This document shows positions 7,018 to 13,727 of a DNA stretch of 17,544 bases, piece after piece (within the stretch, counting starts at the first letter, position 1; each line of letters opens with the position of its first letter). Below the pieces are notes generated by a model, which saw only the letters and a list, made by a program, of their open reading frames with translations, was not told the DNA's origin and made no database searches. The DNA comes from Candidatus Omnitrophota bacterium (lineage in GTDB: Bacteria; Omnitrophota; Gorgyraeia; Gygaellales; Profunditerraquicolaceae). A program made the translations under genes and the position numbers. The DNA lies in NCBI GenBank assembly GCA_028711825.1, contig JAQTRM010000024.1, forward strand, positions 1 to 17,544, given 5' to 3'.

Positions 7018-8757
7018 ATGGGACAAACAATAGTTTTTATCAAGGATACCGGGTTAGAGGGCGACCGCACCAAGGATTTTTACGCGGCTTTTCTTAATCT
7101 TTTAAGGGAAAATTCCCTGGAGGAAAAAGCGCAGGTGGTGCGGGTGGCGGATATCGGGATTTATAATCAGGGTTTGGTTGTCAAATTCCCCGAAAAAGAT
7201 GTTACTTATGTTAAGGTCGGGGAAGAGGATTTGAAAGAGGTCGTTGCCAAGACGGTAAAAGAAGGCAAAGTGATCGACCGCCTGCTGTTTAAAGAGGAGC
7301 CGAAACAGTTAAGGATTGTCCTGCGTAACTGCGGGGAGATCGATCCGGAAAATATCGACGAATACATTGCCAAGGATGGTTACCGCGCCCTGGCTAAAGT
7401 ATTAAAAGACTATAAGCCGGCCGATGTGATCGAGGAATTAAAGAAAAGCGGCCTGCGGGGCAGGGGCGGGGCGGGTTTTCCTACCTGGCTTAAATGGAAA
7501 CTTACCCATGAAACCCAGGATACCCAGAAATACATGATCTGTAACGCCGATGAGGGCGACCCGGGCGCGTATATGGACCGCGGCGTCCTGGAAGGTGATC
7601 CGCATTCGGTGCTGGAAGGCTTGATTATCGCCGGTTATACTATCGGCGCCTCACAGGGTTATTTTTACGTGCGCGCCGAGTATCCCCTGGCGGTAGAGAG
7701 AGTTGAAAAAGCCTTAAAGCAGGCTTACGATTATGGATTTTTAGGTAAAAACATCCTCGGTAGTAATTTTAGTTTCGATATCGATATCCGCCTGGGGGCG
7801 GGTGCTTTTGTCTGCGGCGAGGAAACCGCTTTAATCGCTTCCATCGAAGGCAGGCGCGGGACCCCGCGTCCGCGCCCCCCGTATCCTTCGGTAAAGGGGC
7901 TCTGGGATAAGCCTACCGCGATCAATAATGTCGAGACCCTGGCCAATATCGCCCCGATAATCTTAAAAGGCGGAGATTGGTATTCTTCGATCGGTACCGA
8001 AAAATCCAAAGGGACAAAAGTTTTTGCCCTTACCGGGAAAGTAAAGAACTCCGGGCTGGTCGAAGTCCCGATGGGGATTACCTTAAGAGAGATCGTTTTT
8101 GATATCGGCGGAGGGATGCTTTCGGATAAAGGAATTAAGGCGATCCAGACCGGGGGCCCTTCCGGTGGCGTAATCCCCAAAGAATATCTGGATACCCCGG
8201 TAGATTATGAAAACCTGCAGAAGCTCGGATCGATCATGGGGAGCGGCGGGATGATCGTGATGGATGAAGATGACTGTATGGTGGATATCGCGAAATTCTA
8301 TCTGGGTTTTTGTGTGGATGAGTCCTGCGGCAAGTGCGTGCCCTGCCGTATCGGAGGCTACCAGATGCTTTCGGTATTAAATAAAATTACCGAAAGCCAG
8401 GGGCAAATTGAGGATCTTGATAAGCTGAAAAGGATAGCCCTGGCGATGCAGAAGGCTTCTTTGTGCGCTTTAGGCCAGACTGCCGCCAACCCGGTAATTT
8501 CCACGATCAGGTATTTCGAAGAAGAATACCGGGATCATATCGTAAACAAGAAATGCCGTTCGCATAAATGCAAACATCTGCTTAATTATAATGTTATCCA
8601 GGACCGCTGTAAGCGCTGCCGGGTTTGTGTGATCAACTGCCCGGTGAATGCCATCAGCGGGGATAAGGAAAAAGGGTTTTTTGTCGACCCCAAGACATGT
8701 GTGCGCTGCGGGAAGTGTTTTGAGGTGTGTAAATTTAATGCTATTGCCAAGGAGTAA
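7018..8757 (+). CDS. hydB: [FeFe] hydrogenase subunit HydB, NuoF-like flavin and NAD(H)-binding subunit
   Basis: NAD(H)-reactive subunit of the HydABC hydrogenase. From the ATG at 7018 (AAGGA ribosome-binding site) it is 579 residues. Domains: N-terminal thioredoxin-like region (1-95); NuoF core with the flavin loop GRGGAGFP (148-155), CNADEGDPGAYMDRG (175-189) and FVCGEETALIASIEG (264-278); SLBB-like region (about 330-420); [4Fe-4S] site ESCGKCVPCR with C437, C440, C443 and C483; and a C-terminal 2x[4Fe-4S] ferredoxin domain (C531, C534, C537, C541 and C561, C564, C567, C571). The N-terminal thioredoxin-like region has no cysteine at all, so it cannot hold the [2Fe-2S] cluster usual there. 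A longer in-frame start overlapping the previous gene exists but adds no recognisable homology. Confidence 0.93.
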   Translation: MGQTIVFIKDTGLEGDRTKDFYAAFLNLLRENSLEEKAQVVRVADIGIYNQGLVVKFPEKDVTYVKVGEEDLKEVVAKTVKEGKVIDRLLFKEEPKQLRIVLRNCGEIDPENIDEYIAKDGYRALAKVLKDYKPADVIEELKKSGLRGRGGAGFPTWLKWKLTHETQDTQKYMICNADEGDPGAYMDRGVLEGDPHSVLEGLIIAGYTIGASQGYFYVRAEYPLAVERVEKALKQAYDYGFLGKNILGSNFSFDIDIRLGAGAFVCGEETALIASIEGRRGTPRPRPPYPSVKGLWDKPTAINNVETLANIAPIILKGGDWYSSIGTEKSKGTKVFALTGKVKNSGLVEVPMGITLREIVFDIGGGMLSDKGIKAIQTGGPSGGVIPKEYLDTPVDYENLQKLGSIMGSGGMIVMDEDDCMVDIAKFYLGFCVDESCGKCVPCRIGGYQMLSVLNKITESQGQIEDLDKLKRIALAMQKASLCALGQTAANPVISTIRYFEEEYRDHIVNKKCRSHKCKHLLNYNVIQDRCKRCRVCVINCPVNAISGDKEKGFFVDPKTCVRCGKCFEVCKFNAIAKE

Positions 8758-8762
8758 TTGTG

Positions 8763-10508
8763 ATGATCAAAGCCAAGATTAATAATATACCGGTAGAGGT
8801 GGAAAAAGGGGTAAGTATCCTGGATGCGGCCAAAAAGGCCCAGATCAAGATACCTACTCTTTGCAAGCATCCCGATCTTCCCGCGGGAGCCGGGTGCGGT
8901 TTGTGTATCGTGAGGATCAAGGGGACGCCGAAGATGCTGCGTGCCTGCAGCACGCCGCTGGAAGATGGCATGGAGATTACCACCCACGACCCGGAGATTG
9001 TGGCGGTGCGCCGCACGGTCCTGGAGCTTATTCTTTCCAATCACCCTAACGATTGCCTGCAGTGCGGACGTAACAATAACTGCGAGTTGCAGACGCTGGT
9101 GGCGGATTTCGGTATCCGTGAAGAATCTTTTCAGAAATTCCTTCCCGAGACGGAAAAGGATGATTCTACCCGCACGATCGTGCTTGATCCGCAGAAATGT
9201 ATCCGCTGCGGACGTTGCGTCAAGGTTTGCCAGGAGATGCAGAATGTCTGGGCGCTTTCTTTTCTGGAAAGGGGTTTTTGCACACGGATCTCTCCGGCCG
9301 GCGACATTAAGCTGGCGGATTCTCCCTGTATCCGCTGCGGGCAGTGTTCCAATCATTGTCCTACGGGAGCGATCGTGGAGCTTGACGAGACCGCCAAGGT
9401 CTGGGAGTTGCTGCAGGATCAGAGTAAATATTGCGTAGTTCAGATTGCCCCGGCGGTGAGGGTGGCGATCGGCGAGGCCTTCGGTTATCCGATCGGCACG
9501 AACTTAACCAGGAAACTTTACGCCTTATTAAGAAGGCTTGGCTTTAAAGCGGTATTTGATACGAATTTCGGAGCGGATGTCACGATTATGGAGGAAGGCA
9601 GCGAGTTTTTGCAAAGGTTCCTGCACGGGACGGGCCCTTTGCCGCTGATCACCTCTTGCTGTCCGGGCTGGGTGGATTTCATGGAGAAATTCCATCCCGA
9701 TATGATCGATCATTTCTCAAGCTGTAAATCCCCGCATGAGATCGTGGGGGTGCTTTCCAAGACTTATTACGCGCAGAAAAAGAATATCGATCCGAAGAAT
9801 ATCGCGGTGGTTTCGATCATGCCCTGTACCGCCAAGAAGAATGAGATTATCCGCTGCGAGGAGATGTATGCCTCCGGCTGCCAGGATGTGGATGTAGCGC
9901 TTACCACCCGGGAACTGGCCCGCATGATCAAGCAGGCGGGGATTGATTTTGTCAATCTTCCCGACGAGGATCCGGACCATATGCTGGGGGATTATACCGG
10001 GGCGGGGGTTATCTTCGGAGCCACCGGAGGAGTAATGGAGGCGGCTTTAAGGACCGCGTATTTTCTGTTAAACGGCAAGAATATGGATAAGGTTGAATTG
10101 AACCAGATCCGCGGGCTGGAAGGGGTGAAGGTCGCGGAGATTGCGATTAACGGAAAGAAGATCCGGGTCGCGGTCGCCCACGGCTTGAACCATGTGGAAT
10201 ACGTTTTAAATAAGGTAAGGGAAGCGGAAAAGAATAACGAGGAAATACCGTATCATTTTATCGAGGTGATGGCCTGCCTGGGAGGCTGCGTGGGTGGCGG
10301 CGGCCAGCCTTACGGGGTGACCGACGAATTAAGGATCAAGCGGGCCTCCGGGATTTACCAGGATGACCATGATGCCAAATTACGTTGTTCTCATGAGAAT
10401 CCTTTTGTCCAGCAGCTTTATAAAGAGTTTTTGGGTAAACCGTTAGGGGAGAAGTCGGAGCACCTGCTGCACACGCATTATCAATCCCGTCCGGTTTACG
10501 TTAAATAA
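8763..10508 (+). CDS. hydA: [FeFe] hydrogenase catalytic subunit HydA
   Basis: Catalytic subunit that oxidises or produces H2 at the H-cluster. The 581-residue protein has an N-terminal [2Fe-2S] domain (C34, C45, C48, C62), a His-ligated [4Fe-4S] site (H94, C98, C101, C107), two ferredoxin [4Fe-4S] sites (C146/149/152/156 and C189/192/195/199), then the H-cluster domain. Motif L1 is TSCCPGW (297-303), L2 is MPCTAKKNE (353-361), L3 is EVMACLGGCVGGGGQP (501-516). Predicted H-cluster ligands are C300, C355, C505 and C509; C299 is the proton-transfer cysteine of group A enzymes. I chose the ATG at 8763; GTG at 8760 is also possible, with GGAG at 8751-8754. The HydB and HydC neighbours suggest the electron-bifurcating A3 type. 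The extra C-terminal [2Fe-2S] domain of some HydA proteins is absent. Confidence 0.96.
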   Translation: MIKAKINNIPVEVEKGVSILDAAKKAQIKIPTLCKHPDLPAGAGCGLCIVRIKGTPKMLRACSTPLEDGMEITTHDPEIVAVRRTVLELILSNHPNDCLQCGRNNNCELQTLVADFGIREESFQKFLPETEKDDSTRTIVLDPQKCIRCGRCVKVCQEMQNVWALSFLERGFCTRISPAGDIKLADSPCIRCGQCSNHCPTGAIVELDETAKVWELLQDQSKYCVVQIAPAVRVAIGEAFGYPIGTNLTRKLYALLRRLGFKAVFDTNFGADVTIMEEGSEFLQRFLHGTGPLPLITSCCPGWVDFMEKFHPDMIDHFSSCKSPHEIVGVLSKTYYAQKKNIDPKNIAVVSIMPCTAKKNEIIRCEEMYASGCQDVDVALTTRELARMIKQAGIDFVNLPDEDPDHMLGDYTGAGVIFGATGGVMEAALRTAYFLLNGKNMDKVELNQIRGLEGVKVAEIAINGKKIRVAVAHGLNHVEYVLNKVREAEKNNEEIPYHFIEVMACLGGCVGGGGQPYGVTDELRIKRASGIYQDDHDAKLRCSHENPFVQQLYKEFLGKPLGEKSEHLLHTHYQSRPVYVK

Positions 10509-10573
10509 CAGTTTTAGATTTTAGTTCCTGAGGCAAGGAGAAATTCGGCTCTGCGTTCAAAGGGGGAAAGATT

Positions 10574-10618
10574 AAAATCCCGGTTTTCTTTATTTTTTAA
10601 GAGACCCGGGATTTTTTT
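10574..10618 (+). terminator. Intrinsic terminator of the rex-hyd operon
   Basis: AAAATCCCGG (10574-10583) pairs with CCGGGATTTT (10606-10615), and the right arm continues into a run of T's. It lies about 65 nt after the hydA stop. The loop of about 22 nt is A/T rich. Confidence 0.8.
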
Positions 10619-10800
10619 GGCCACAAGGCCATACTGGCGCAATTCCTATTAGCGCCAGGTATCTGCCACGAGGCCACACCGGCGCAACGCCCACAAGGGC
10701 GTACCCACGTAATTCCTTATAAACGTGGGGTGTTCCGCTTAGCGCCGGGTGTGTGTTGACAAAACAACACCGGCGTAATACCGCTTAGCGCCGGGTGTTG
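10619..10800 (+). repeat. Cluster of two-hairpin palindromic repeat units with covarying arms
   Basis: Each unit of about 45 bp has a first hairpin with a short ACAA-like loop, then a second hairpin with an 11-12-nt loop beginning AAT. First hairpins: GGCC-ACAA-GGCC (10619-10630), GCC-ACGA-GGC (10665-10674), ACGCCC-ACAA-GGGCGT (10687-10702), GTGTTG-ACAAAA-CAACAC (10753-10770). Second hairpins: CTGGCGC with GCGCCAG (10634-10658), ACACCGGCGC with GCGCCGGGTGT (10676-10752), CCCACGT with ACGTGGG (10704-10729), CAACACCGGCG with CGCCGGGTGTTG (10765-10800). The 3' arm of the second hairpin carries one extra G in each copy. Unit 3 sits within the loop of unit 2. Arms differ between copies but remain paired. 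Confidence 0.8.
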
Positions 10801-10838
10801 GCCGTTTTATAAAAGCAGGGGTGTGTTTTTATACGCTC

Positions 10839-10883
10839 GCCGTTTTAAAACCCCGGTTTTTGAAGGCCGGGGATGGAAACGGC
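10839..10883 (+). repeat. Two-tier hairpin
   Basis: Outer stem GCCGTTT (10839-10845) with AAACGGC (10877-10883), inner stem CCCCGG (10851-10856) with CCGGGG (10867-10872), loop TTTTTGAAGG. Both stems are perfect. No T-run follows, so it is not a standard + strand terminator. Function unknown. Confidence 0.55.
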
Positions 10884-10903
10884 TCAGTATTCCTTCGGTT
10901 TTA

Positions 10904-10942
10904 CTCAGGATGCTTCGAAGGATGCTGAGCGTAGTCGAAGCA
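10904..10942. repeat. Short palindromic repeat with TCGAAG arms
   Basis: TGCTTCGA (10911-10918) pairs with TCGAAGCA (10935-10942), and alternatively CTCAG (10904-10908) pairs with CTGAG (10925-10929); the two foldings overlap. The words GCTGAGCG and GTCGAAG recall short intergenic palindromes scattered through many bacterial genomes. Copy number in this genome cannot be judged from one window. Confidence 0.5.
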
Positions 10943-10991
10943 CAATTCAGAAAAATGCCCCCGGTCTTTAGGTCGGAGCATTCGAGAATTG
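10943..10991 (+). other. Hairpin directly upstream of the hydrogenase regulator gene
   Basis: CAATTC (10943-10948) pairs with GAATTG (10986-10991) and AATGC (10954-10958) with GCATT (10978-10982), with internal loops and a CCG/CGG inner stem. It ends 10 nt before the GGAGG ribosome-binding site at 11002-11006, so it would lie in the 5' leader and could affect stability or translation. Confidence 0.45.
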
Positions 10992-11012
10992 ATTAACAGA
11001 TGGAGGTGTAAT

Positions 11013-11264
11013 ATGGAGAAGCGTCTGGGGTTTGTGGGGATTATTATTCATAACCGTAAAAAGGCAGCGCCCTTGGTCAATAATGTTTTGACCGAATTCG
11101 GAGAATTGTTCCTGGGCAGGATGGGTATCCCGCATGTGAAAAGAGAGTTAAGCGTTATGGTACTGATCGTTAACGCGACTACCGATGAATTAGGGGCCTT
11201 AACCGGAAAGCTGGGAAAAATCCCCGGAGTTTCGGTAAAATCCGGCTTAAGCAAGGCTGAATAA
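11013..11264 (+). CDS. TM1266-family iron-only hydrogenase system regulator
   Basis: An 83-residue ACT-like/NikR-C-like small protein. It matches the family known as putative iron-only hydrogenase system regulator (TM1266 type): start MEKRLGFVGIIIHNR, central LFLGRMGIPHVKRELSVMVLIV (about 29-50), then TTDELGALTGKLGKIPGVSVKSG (53-75). It lacks an obvious DNA-binding domain, so it may act as a small ligand-binding or protein-protein regulator; the true role of the family is not settled. Start is the ATG at 11013 with GGAGG six bases upstream; a longer in-frame start at 10989 would run through the leader hairpin and is unlikely. Placement between hydA and hydE supports a role in hydrogenase expression or maturation. 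Confidence 0.9.
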   Translation: MEKRLGFVGIIIHNRKKAAPLVNNVLTEFGELFLGRMGIPHVKRELSVMVLIVNATTDELGALTGKLGKIPGVSVKSGLSKAE

Positions 11265-11382
11265 ATATTTTTTCCAGTTAAGCCTTGCCCTGAATCAAGC
11301 TTCTGCCTTCAGGGCCGGGGGCCGCTTTCAGTATCAATCCTTAAATAAGCCTTACGTTTTAGCGTGAGATGTCGAAGGATTA
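11251..11382 (+). other. Set of hairpins between regulator gene and hydE
   Basis: Three stems: GCAAGGCT (11251-11258, in the end of the upstream gene) with AGCCTTGC (11281-11288); GCCCTGAA (11287-11294) with TTCAGGGC (11308-11315); and an AATCCTT/AAGGATT stem (starting about 11335 and ending about 11382) enclosing a CTTACG/CGTGAG stem. The first two overlap by two bases and so compete slightly. None has a T-run after the right arm. No promoter is evident for hydE, so cotranscription with the upstream gene is likely. Confidence 0.4.
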
Positions 11383-11409
11383 TTTTTCGTATGCGACAAA
11401 ACAGGCAAG

Positions 11410-12483
11410 ATGAAATATTCCGTTGTTAAAACAATATTAAATAAAATTTATACAAGCCGCGTTCCCGACCCCGGAGACCTGGAGTTTGTTTTATCCCTCC
11501 GGGATCCGGAAGAAATCAGGGAAGTTTTTACTTTTGCCGATAAAATCCGGGAAAAGTTTTGCGGTAAAGGTATCGCATTACGCGGGATCATCGAGTTTTC
11601 AAATTACTGCTTTCGGAGGTGTTTTTATTGCGGGATCAATAAAGATAATTCTAAGATAAAACGCTACCGCATGAGCCGGAAGGAGATCCTGGATACGGTC
11701 GGCCGCCTGGTTTCCTGCCGGATTAAGACGGTAGTGCTGCAGTCCGGAGAGGATGCCGGAATTGATGCGGCATGGCTTGAAGATGTTATTTTAAGTATTA
11801 AATCCAGGTTCGATATCGCCGTTACCCTTTCGGTAGGGGAAAGAGAAAATGAAGATTACCGGCTATGGCGGCGCGCGGGAGCGGAGAGGTATCTTTTAAA
11901 GATAGAAACCTCCAATGAGAAGCTTTATTCTTCAATGCACCCGGGGATGGATTTCAGGCACCGCATAGGTTGCTTGAATGCTTTAAAGAGCCTGGGTTAT
12001 CAGACCGGCTCGGGGATTATTGTCGGGCTGCCGGGGCAGGATTTAAAGACGATTGCGCGCGACATCCTGTTTTTCAAGAAGCGCGACTTCGACATGATCG
12101 GGATCGGGCCTTTTATTCCCCATCAGAATACTTGTTTTACGGACAAGCCCGGAGGGGACGCCGGTCTTGCCTTAAAGACATTGGCGCTGACCCGCATTGT
12201 TACCCGGAACGCGCATTTGCCGGCGACCACCGCCCTGGGAAGCCTTGACCGGGATTACCGCCCGGAGGGGCTTGCCTGCGGGGCGAACGTCCTGATGCCG
12301 AATTTTACCCCTTTGCCTTACCGGAAACTTTATGAAATTTACCCGCAGAAAAGATGTGTCAGCGAGGCGCCCGGCGCCTGCGGGACCTGCATGGAAAAGA
12401 TGGCTAAAGGTTTGGGCAGGTTTGTCGATTATTCGCGCGCGGATTCTTTGAAAAAGCGGGATCAGTTCACCGCTCACAGTTGA
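11410..12483 (+). CDS. hydE: [FeFe] hydrogenase H-cluster radical SAM maturase HydE
   Basis: Radical S-adenosylmethionine enzyme needed, with HydF and HydG, to build the 2Fe subcluster of the H-cluster. The 357-residue protein has a TIM-barrel core with the radical SAM motif C67-x3-C71-x2-C74 (NYCFRRCFYC), the HydE-typical TVVLQSGED (107-115), GLPGQ (206-210) and DMIGIGPFIPH (228-238). C316, C324 and C327 near the C-terminus match the accessory cluster site of some HydE proteins. The first residues align with known HydE N-termini; ribosome-binding sequence is weak (GGCAAG). The last seven or so codons and the stop lie in a heptamer repeat array, so the tail DQFTAHS is probably repeat-derived. 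HydF and HydG are not in the window. Confidence 0.95.
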   Translation: MKYSVVKTILNKIYTSRVPDPGDLEFVLSLRDPEEIREVFTFADKIREKFCGKGIALRGIIEFSNYCFRRCFYCGINKDNSKIKRYRMSRKEILDTVGRLVSCRIKTVVLQSGEDAGIDAAWLEDVILSIKSRFDIAVTLSVGERENEDYRLWRRAGAERYLLKIETSNEKLYSSMHPGMDFRHRIGCLNALKSLGYQTGSGIIVGLPGQDLKTIARDILFFKKRDFDMIGIGPFIPHQNTCFTDKPGGDAGLALKTLALTRIVTRNAHLPATTALGSLDRDYRPEGLACGANVLMPNFTPLPYRKLYEIYPQKRCVSEAPGACGTCMEKMAKGLGRFVDYSRADSLKKRDQFTAHS

Positions 12484-12803
12484 CAGTTCACGGAAAATTC
12501 AAATCTTGGCTTACAGCTATCAGCTATCAGCTATCAGCTTTCAGCTGTCAGCCTGCAGCTAAAGCGAAAGGTAAAAGCACATAACTCGTAACTAGTAATC
12601 CGTAACTCGTAATTTGTACTATATACTATCACCAAGTCAAGTTAACAGTTTTAAGTTACCGGTTACAGATTACCCTCTTCATAACTATTTGTGTTTTTAG
12701 CAGTTATAGAGCAACAGGGTGTCCCCTGAAAGGACGTCCCCCGAACAATGGTTTTGTTTTTACTGAGAGCTGATAGCTGAGGACTGAAAGCTGAAAAGCT
12801 GGA
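12463..12803. repeat. Heptanucleotide repeat island
   Basis: Five blocks with a 7-bp period. Block 1, 12463-12490: CAGTTCA, CCGCTCA, CAGTTGA, CAGTTCA. Block 2, 12514-12559: CAGCTAT three times, then CAGCTTT, CAGCTGT, CAGCCTG and a partial copy. Block 3, 12582-12618: GTAACTC-type copies (GTAACTA, GTAATCC, GTAACTC, GTAATTT). Block 4, 12639-12673: AAGTTAA, CAGTTTT, AAGTTAC, CGGTTAC, AGATTAC, the reverse-complement type of block 3. Block 5, 12762-12803: ACTGAGA, GCTGATA, GCTGAGG, ACTGAAA, GCTGAAA, the reverse-complement type of block 2. Blocks 2-3 and 4-5 are thus mirrored. Between 4 and 5 lie an ATAACT/AGTTAT stem and paired GTCCCC words around GGACGTCC. No gene is visible in 12484-12893. Confidence 0.75.
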
Positions 12804-12839
12804 TGGTTAAGCTATTGGAGAGTAAATAAAATTTATGGT

Positions 12840-12868
12840 TTGACAACTTTTATAAAGCTCCCTAAAAT
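12840..12868 (+). promoter_or_regulatory. Sigma70-type promoter of nfnAB
   Basis: TTGACA (12840-12845), a 17-bp spacer, and TAAAAT (12863-12868), a near-consensus promoter. The start should be near 12875, about 20 nt before the nfnA ATG. No Rex-like site was found next to it. Confidence 0.8.
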
Positions 12869-12893
12869 GAGAAAAACATAACCTTAAGGCAAA

Positions 12894-13727
12894 ATGAAAA
12901 TATTATCTAAAGATACCCTTGTGGATCATGCCGGATTAAGAATATTTCGGATGGTTCTGGACGCGCCCCTTATCAGCCGGAAGGCCCGCGCCGGACAGTT
13001 CGTGGTTATTATGGCCAGCCGTGAAGGGGAAAGAATTCCGCTTACCATGGTGGAGTCCGATAGCCAAGCGGGGACGATCACCATTGTTTTTCAGGAAACC
13101 GGTTTTACTACCAGGATGCTGGGGGCTCTTGAGCCCGGGGACAGCCTATACGCTTTGGCCGGCCCCCTGGGGCATGCTACCGAAATAAAAAAATACGGTA
13201 ATGTTGTTTTACTTGGCGGGGGAGTGGGGGTGGCGGAGATTTATCCGGTAGCCGGAAGCCTGAAACAGGCGGGGAACAGGATCACGGTGATTATCGGCGC
13301 CAGGAATAAAGGCCTGTTGATATTAAAAAAAGAATTGGAATCTTTAGCGGATAATTTTTATACGGCTACCGATGACGGGTCGGAGGGGCGCAAGGGGTTT
13401 GTAACCGATATTCTGGAAGAGGTCCTGAAAAAAGAAAAACAAGACCTGGTTTACGCGGTAGGCCCAATCCCGATGATGAAAAAGGCTTCTTTTGTCAGCG
13501 GCGCCGCGGGCGTGCGGGCGGTTGTCTCTTTGAATGCCTTGATGGTTGACGGGACCGGGATGTGCGGCTGCTGCCGGGTAAGCGTAGGCGGACAGACTAA
13601 ATTCAGCTGTGTCGACGGCCCGGAATTCGAAGGGGATAAGGTGGATTGGGAAGAGTTGGGATTGAGGAACTCCATGTATTGCGATAAAGAAAGCCATATC
13701 TGCAGGTTAAATTCTTTAAAACCATGA
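12894..13727 (+). CDS. nfnA: NADH-dependent ferredoxin:NADP+ oxidoreductase subunit NfnA
   Basis: Small subunit of the electron-bifurcating transhydrogenase NfnAB, which couples NADPH oxidation to reduction of NAD+ and ferredoxin, or the reverse. The 277-residue protein is ferredoxin-NADP reductase-like: FAD-binding part with RIPLT (47-51), nucleotide-binding part with LLGGGVGVAEIYPV (106-119) and YAVGPIPMMK (187-196), and a C-terminal [2Fe-2S] site. The site reads DGTGMCGCCRV and FSCVDGPEF; D219, C224, C227 and C239 correspond to the unusual Asp-plus-three-Cys ligation known for NfnA. A weak AAGG precedes the ATG. The stop overlaps the next start by 4 nt. Alternatives in this family (dihydroorotate dehydrogenase electron-transfer subunit PyrK, HydG-type sulfhydrogenase gamma) are less likely given the NfnB neighbour. 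Confidence 0.9.
   Translation: MKILSKDTLVDHAGLRIFRMVLDAPLISRKARAGQFVVIMASREGERIPLTMVESDSQAGTITIVFQETGFTTRMLGALEPGDSLYALAGPLGHATEIKKYGNVVLLGGGVGVAEIYPVAGSLKQAGNRITVIIGARNKGLLILKKELESLADNFYTATDDGSEGRKGFVTDILEEVLKKEKQDLVYAVGPIPMMKKASFVSGAAGVRAVVSLNALMVDGTGMCGCCRVSVGGQTKFSCVDGPEFEGDKVDWEELGLRNSMYCDKESHICRLNSLKP

Larger units (their letters stand above)
10509..11012. other. Non-coding region hydA to regulator gene, densely hairpinned
   Basis: About 500 bases with no plausible gene on either strand. In order it holds the hydA terminator, a cluster of two-hairpin repeats (10619-10800), a nested long hairpin (10839-10883), a short dispersed-type repeat (10904-10942) and a hairpin directly before the next gene (10943-10991). 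I found no convincing promoter for the next gene; the only TTGACA (10756-10761) lies inside a repeat hairpin and lacks a properly spaced -10 box. Confidence 0.7.

Noticed and set aside
8586..9356. Long open frame of 256 codons on the minus strand
   Set aside because: It is antisense to the hydB/hydA junction where both real proteins have complete cluster motifs.
10756..10761. TTGACA as a promoter for the regulator gene
   Set aside because: No -10 box at 16-18 bp; it lies in a repeat hairpin loop/arm.
10619..10800. Repeat cluster as integron attC sites
   Set aside because: No conserved core-site sequences and no gene cassettes between units.
10989..11012. Upstream start for the TM1266-family protein
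   Set aside because: It would translate the leader and ribosome-binding site; the ATG at 11013 has GGAGG at proper distance and matches family N-termini.
11287..11315. GCCCTGAA/TTCAGGGC hairpin as a terminator of the regulator gene
   Set aside because: The bases after the right arm are G/C rich, with no T-run.
12463..12803. Heptamer arrays as a CRISPR array
   Set aside because: The repeats are 7 bp, contiguous and without unique spacers, and no cas gene is near.
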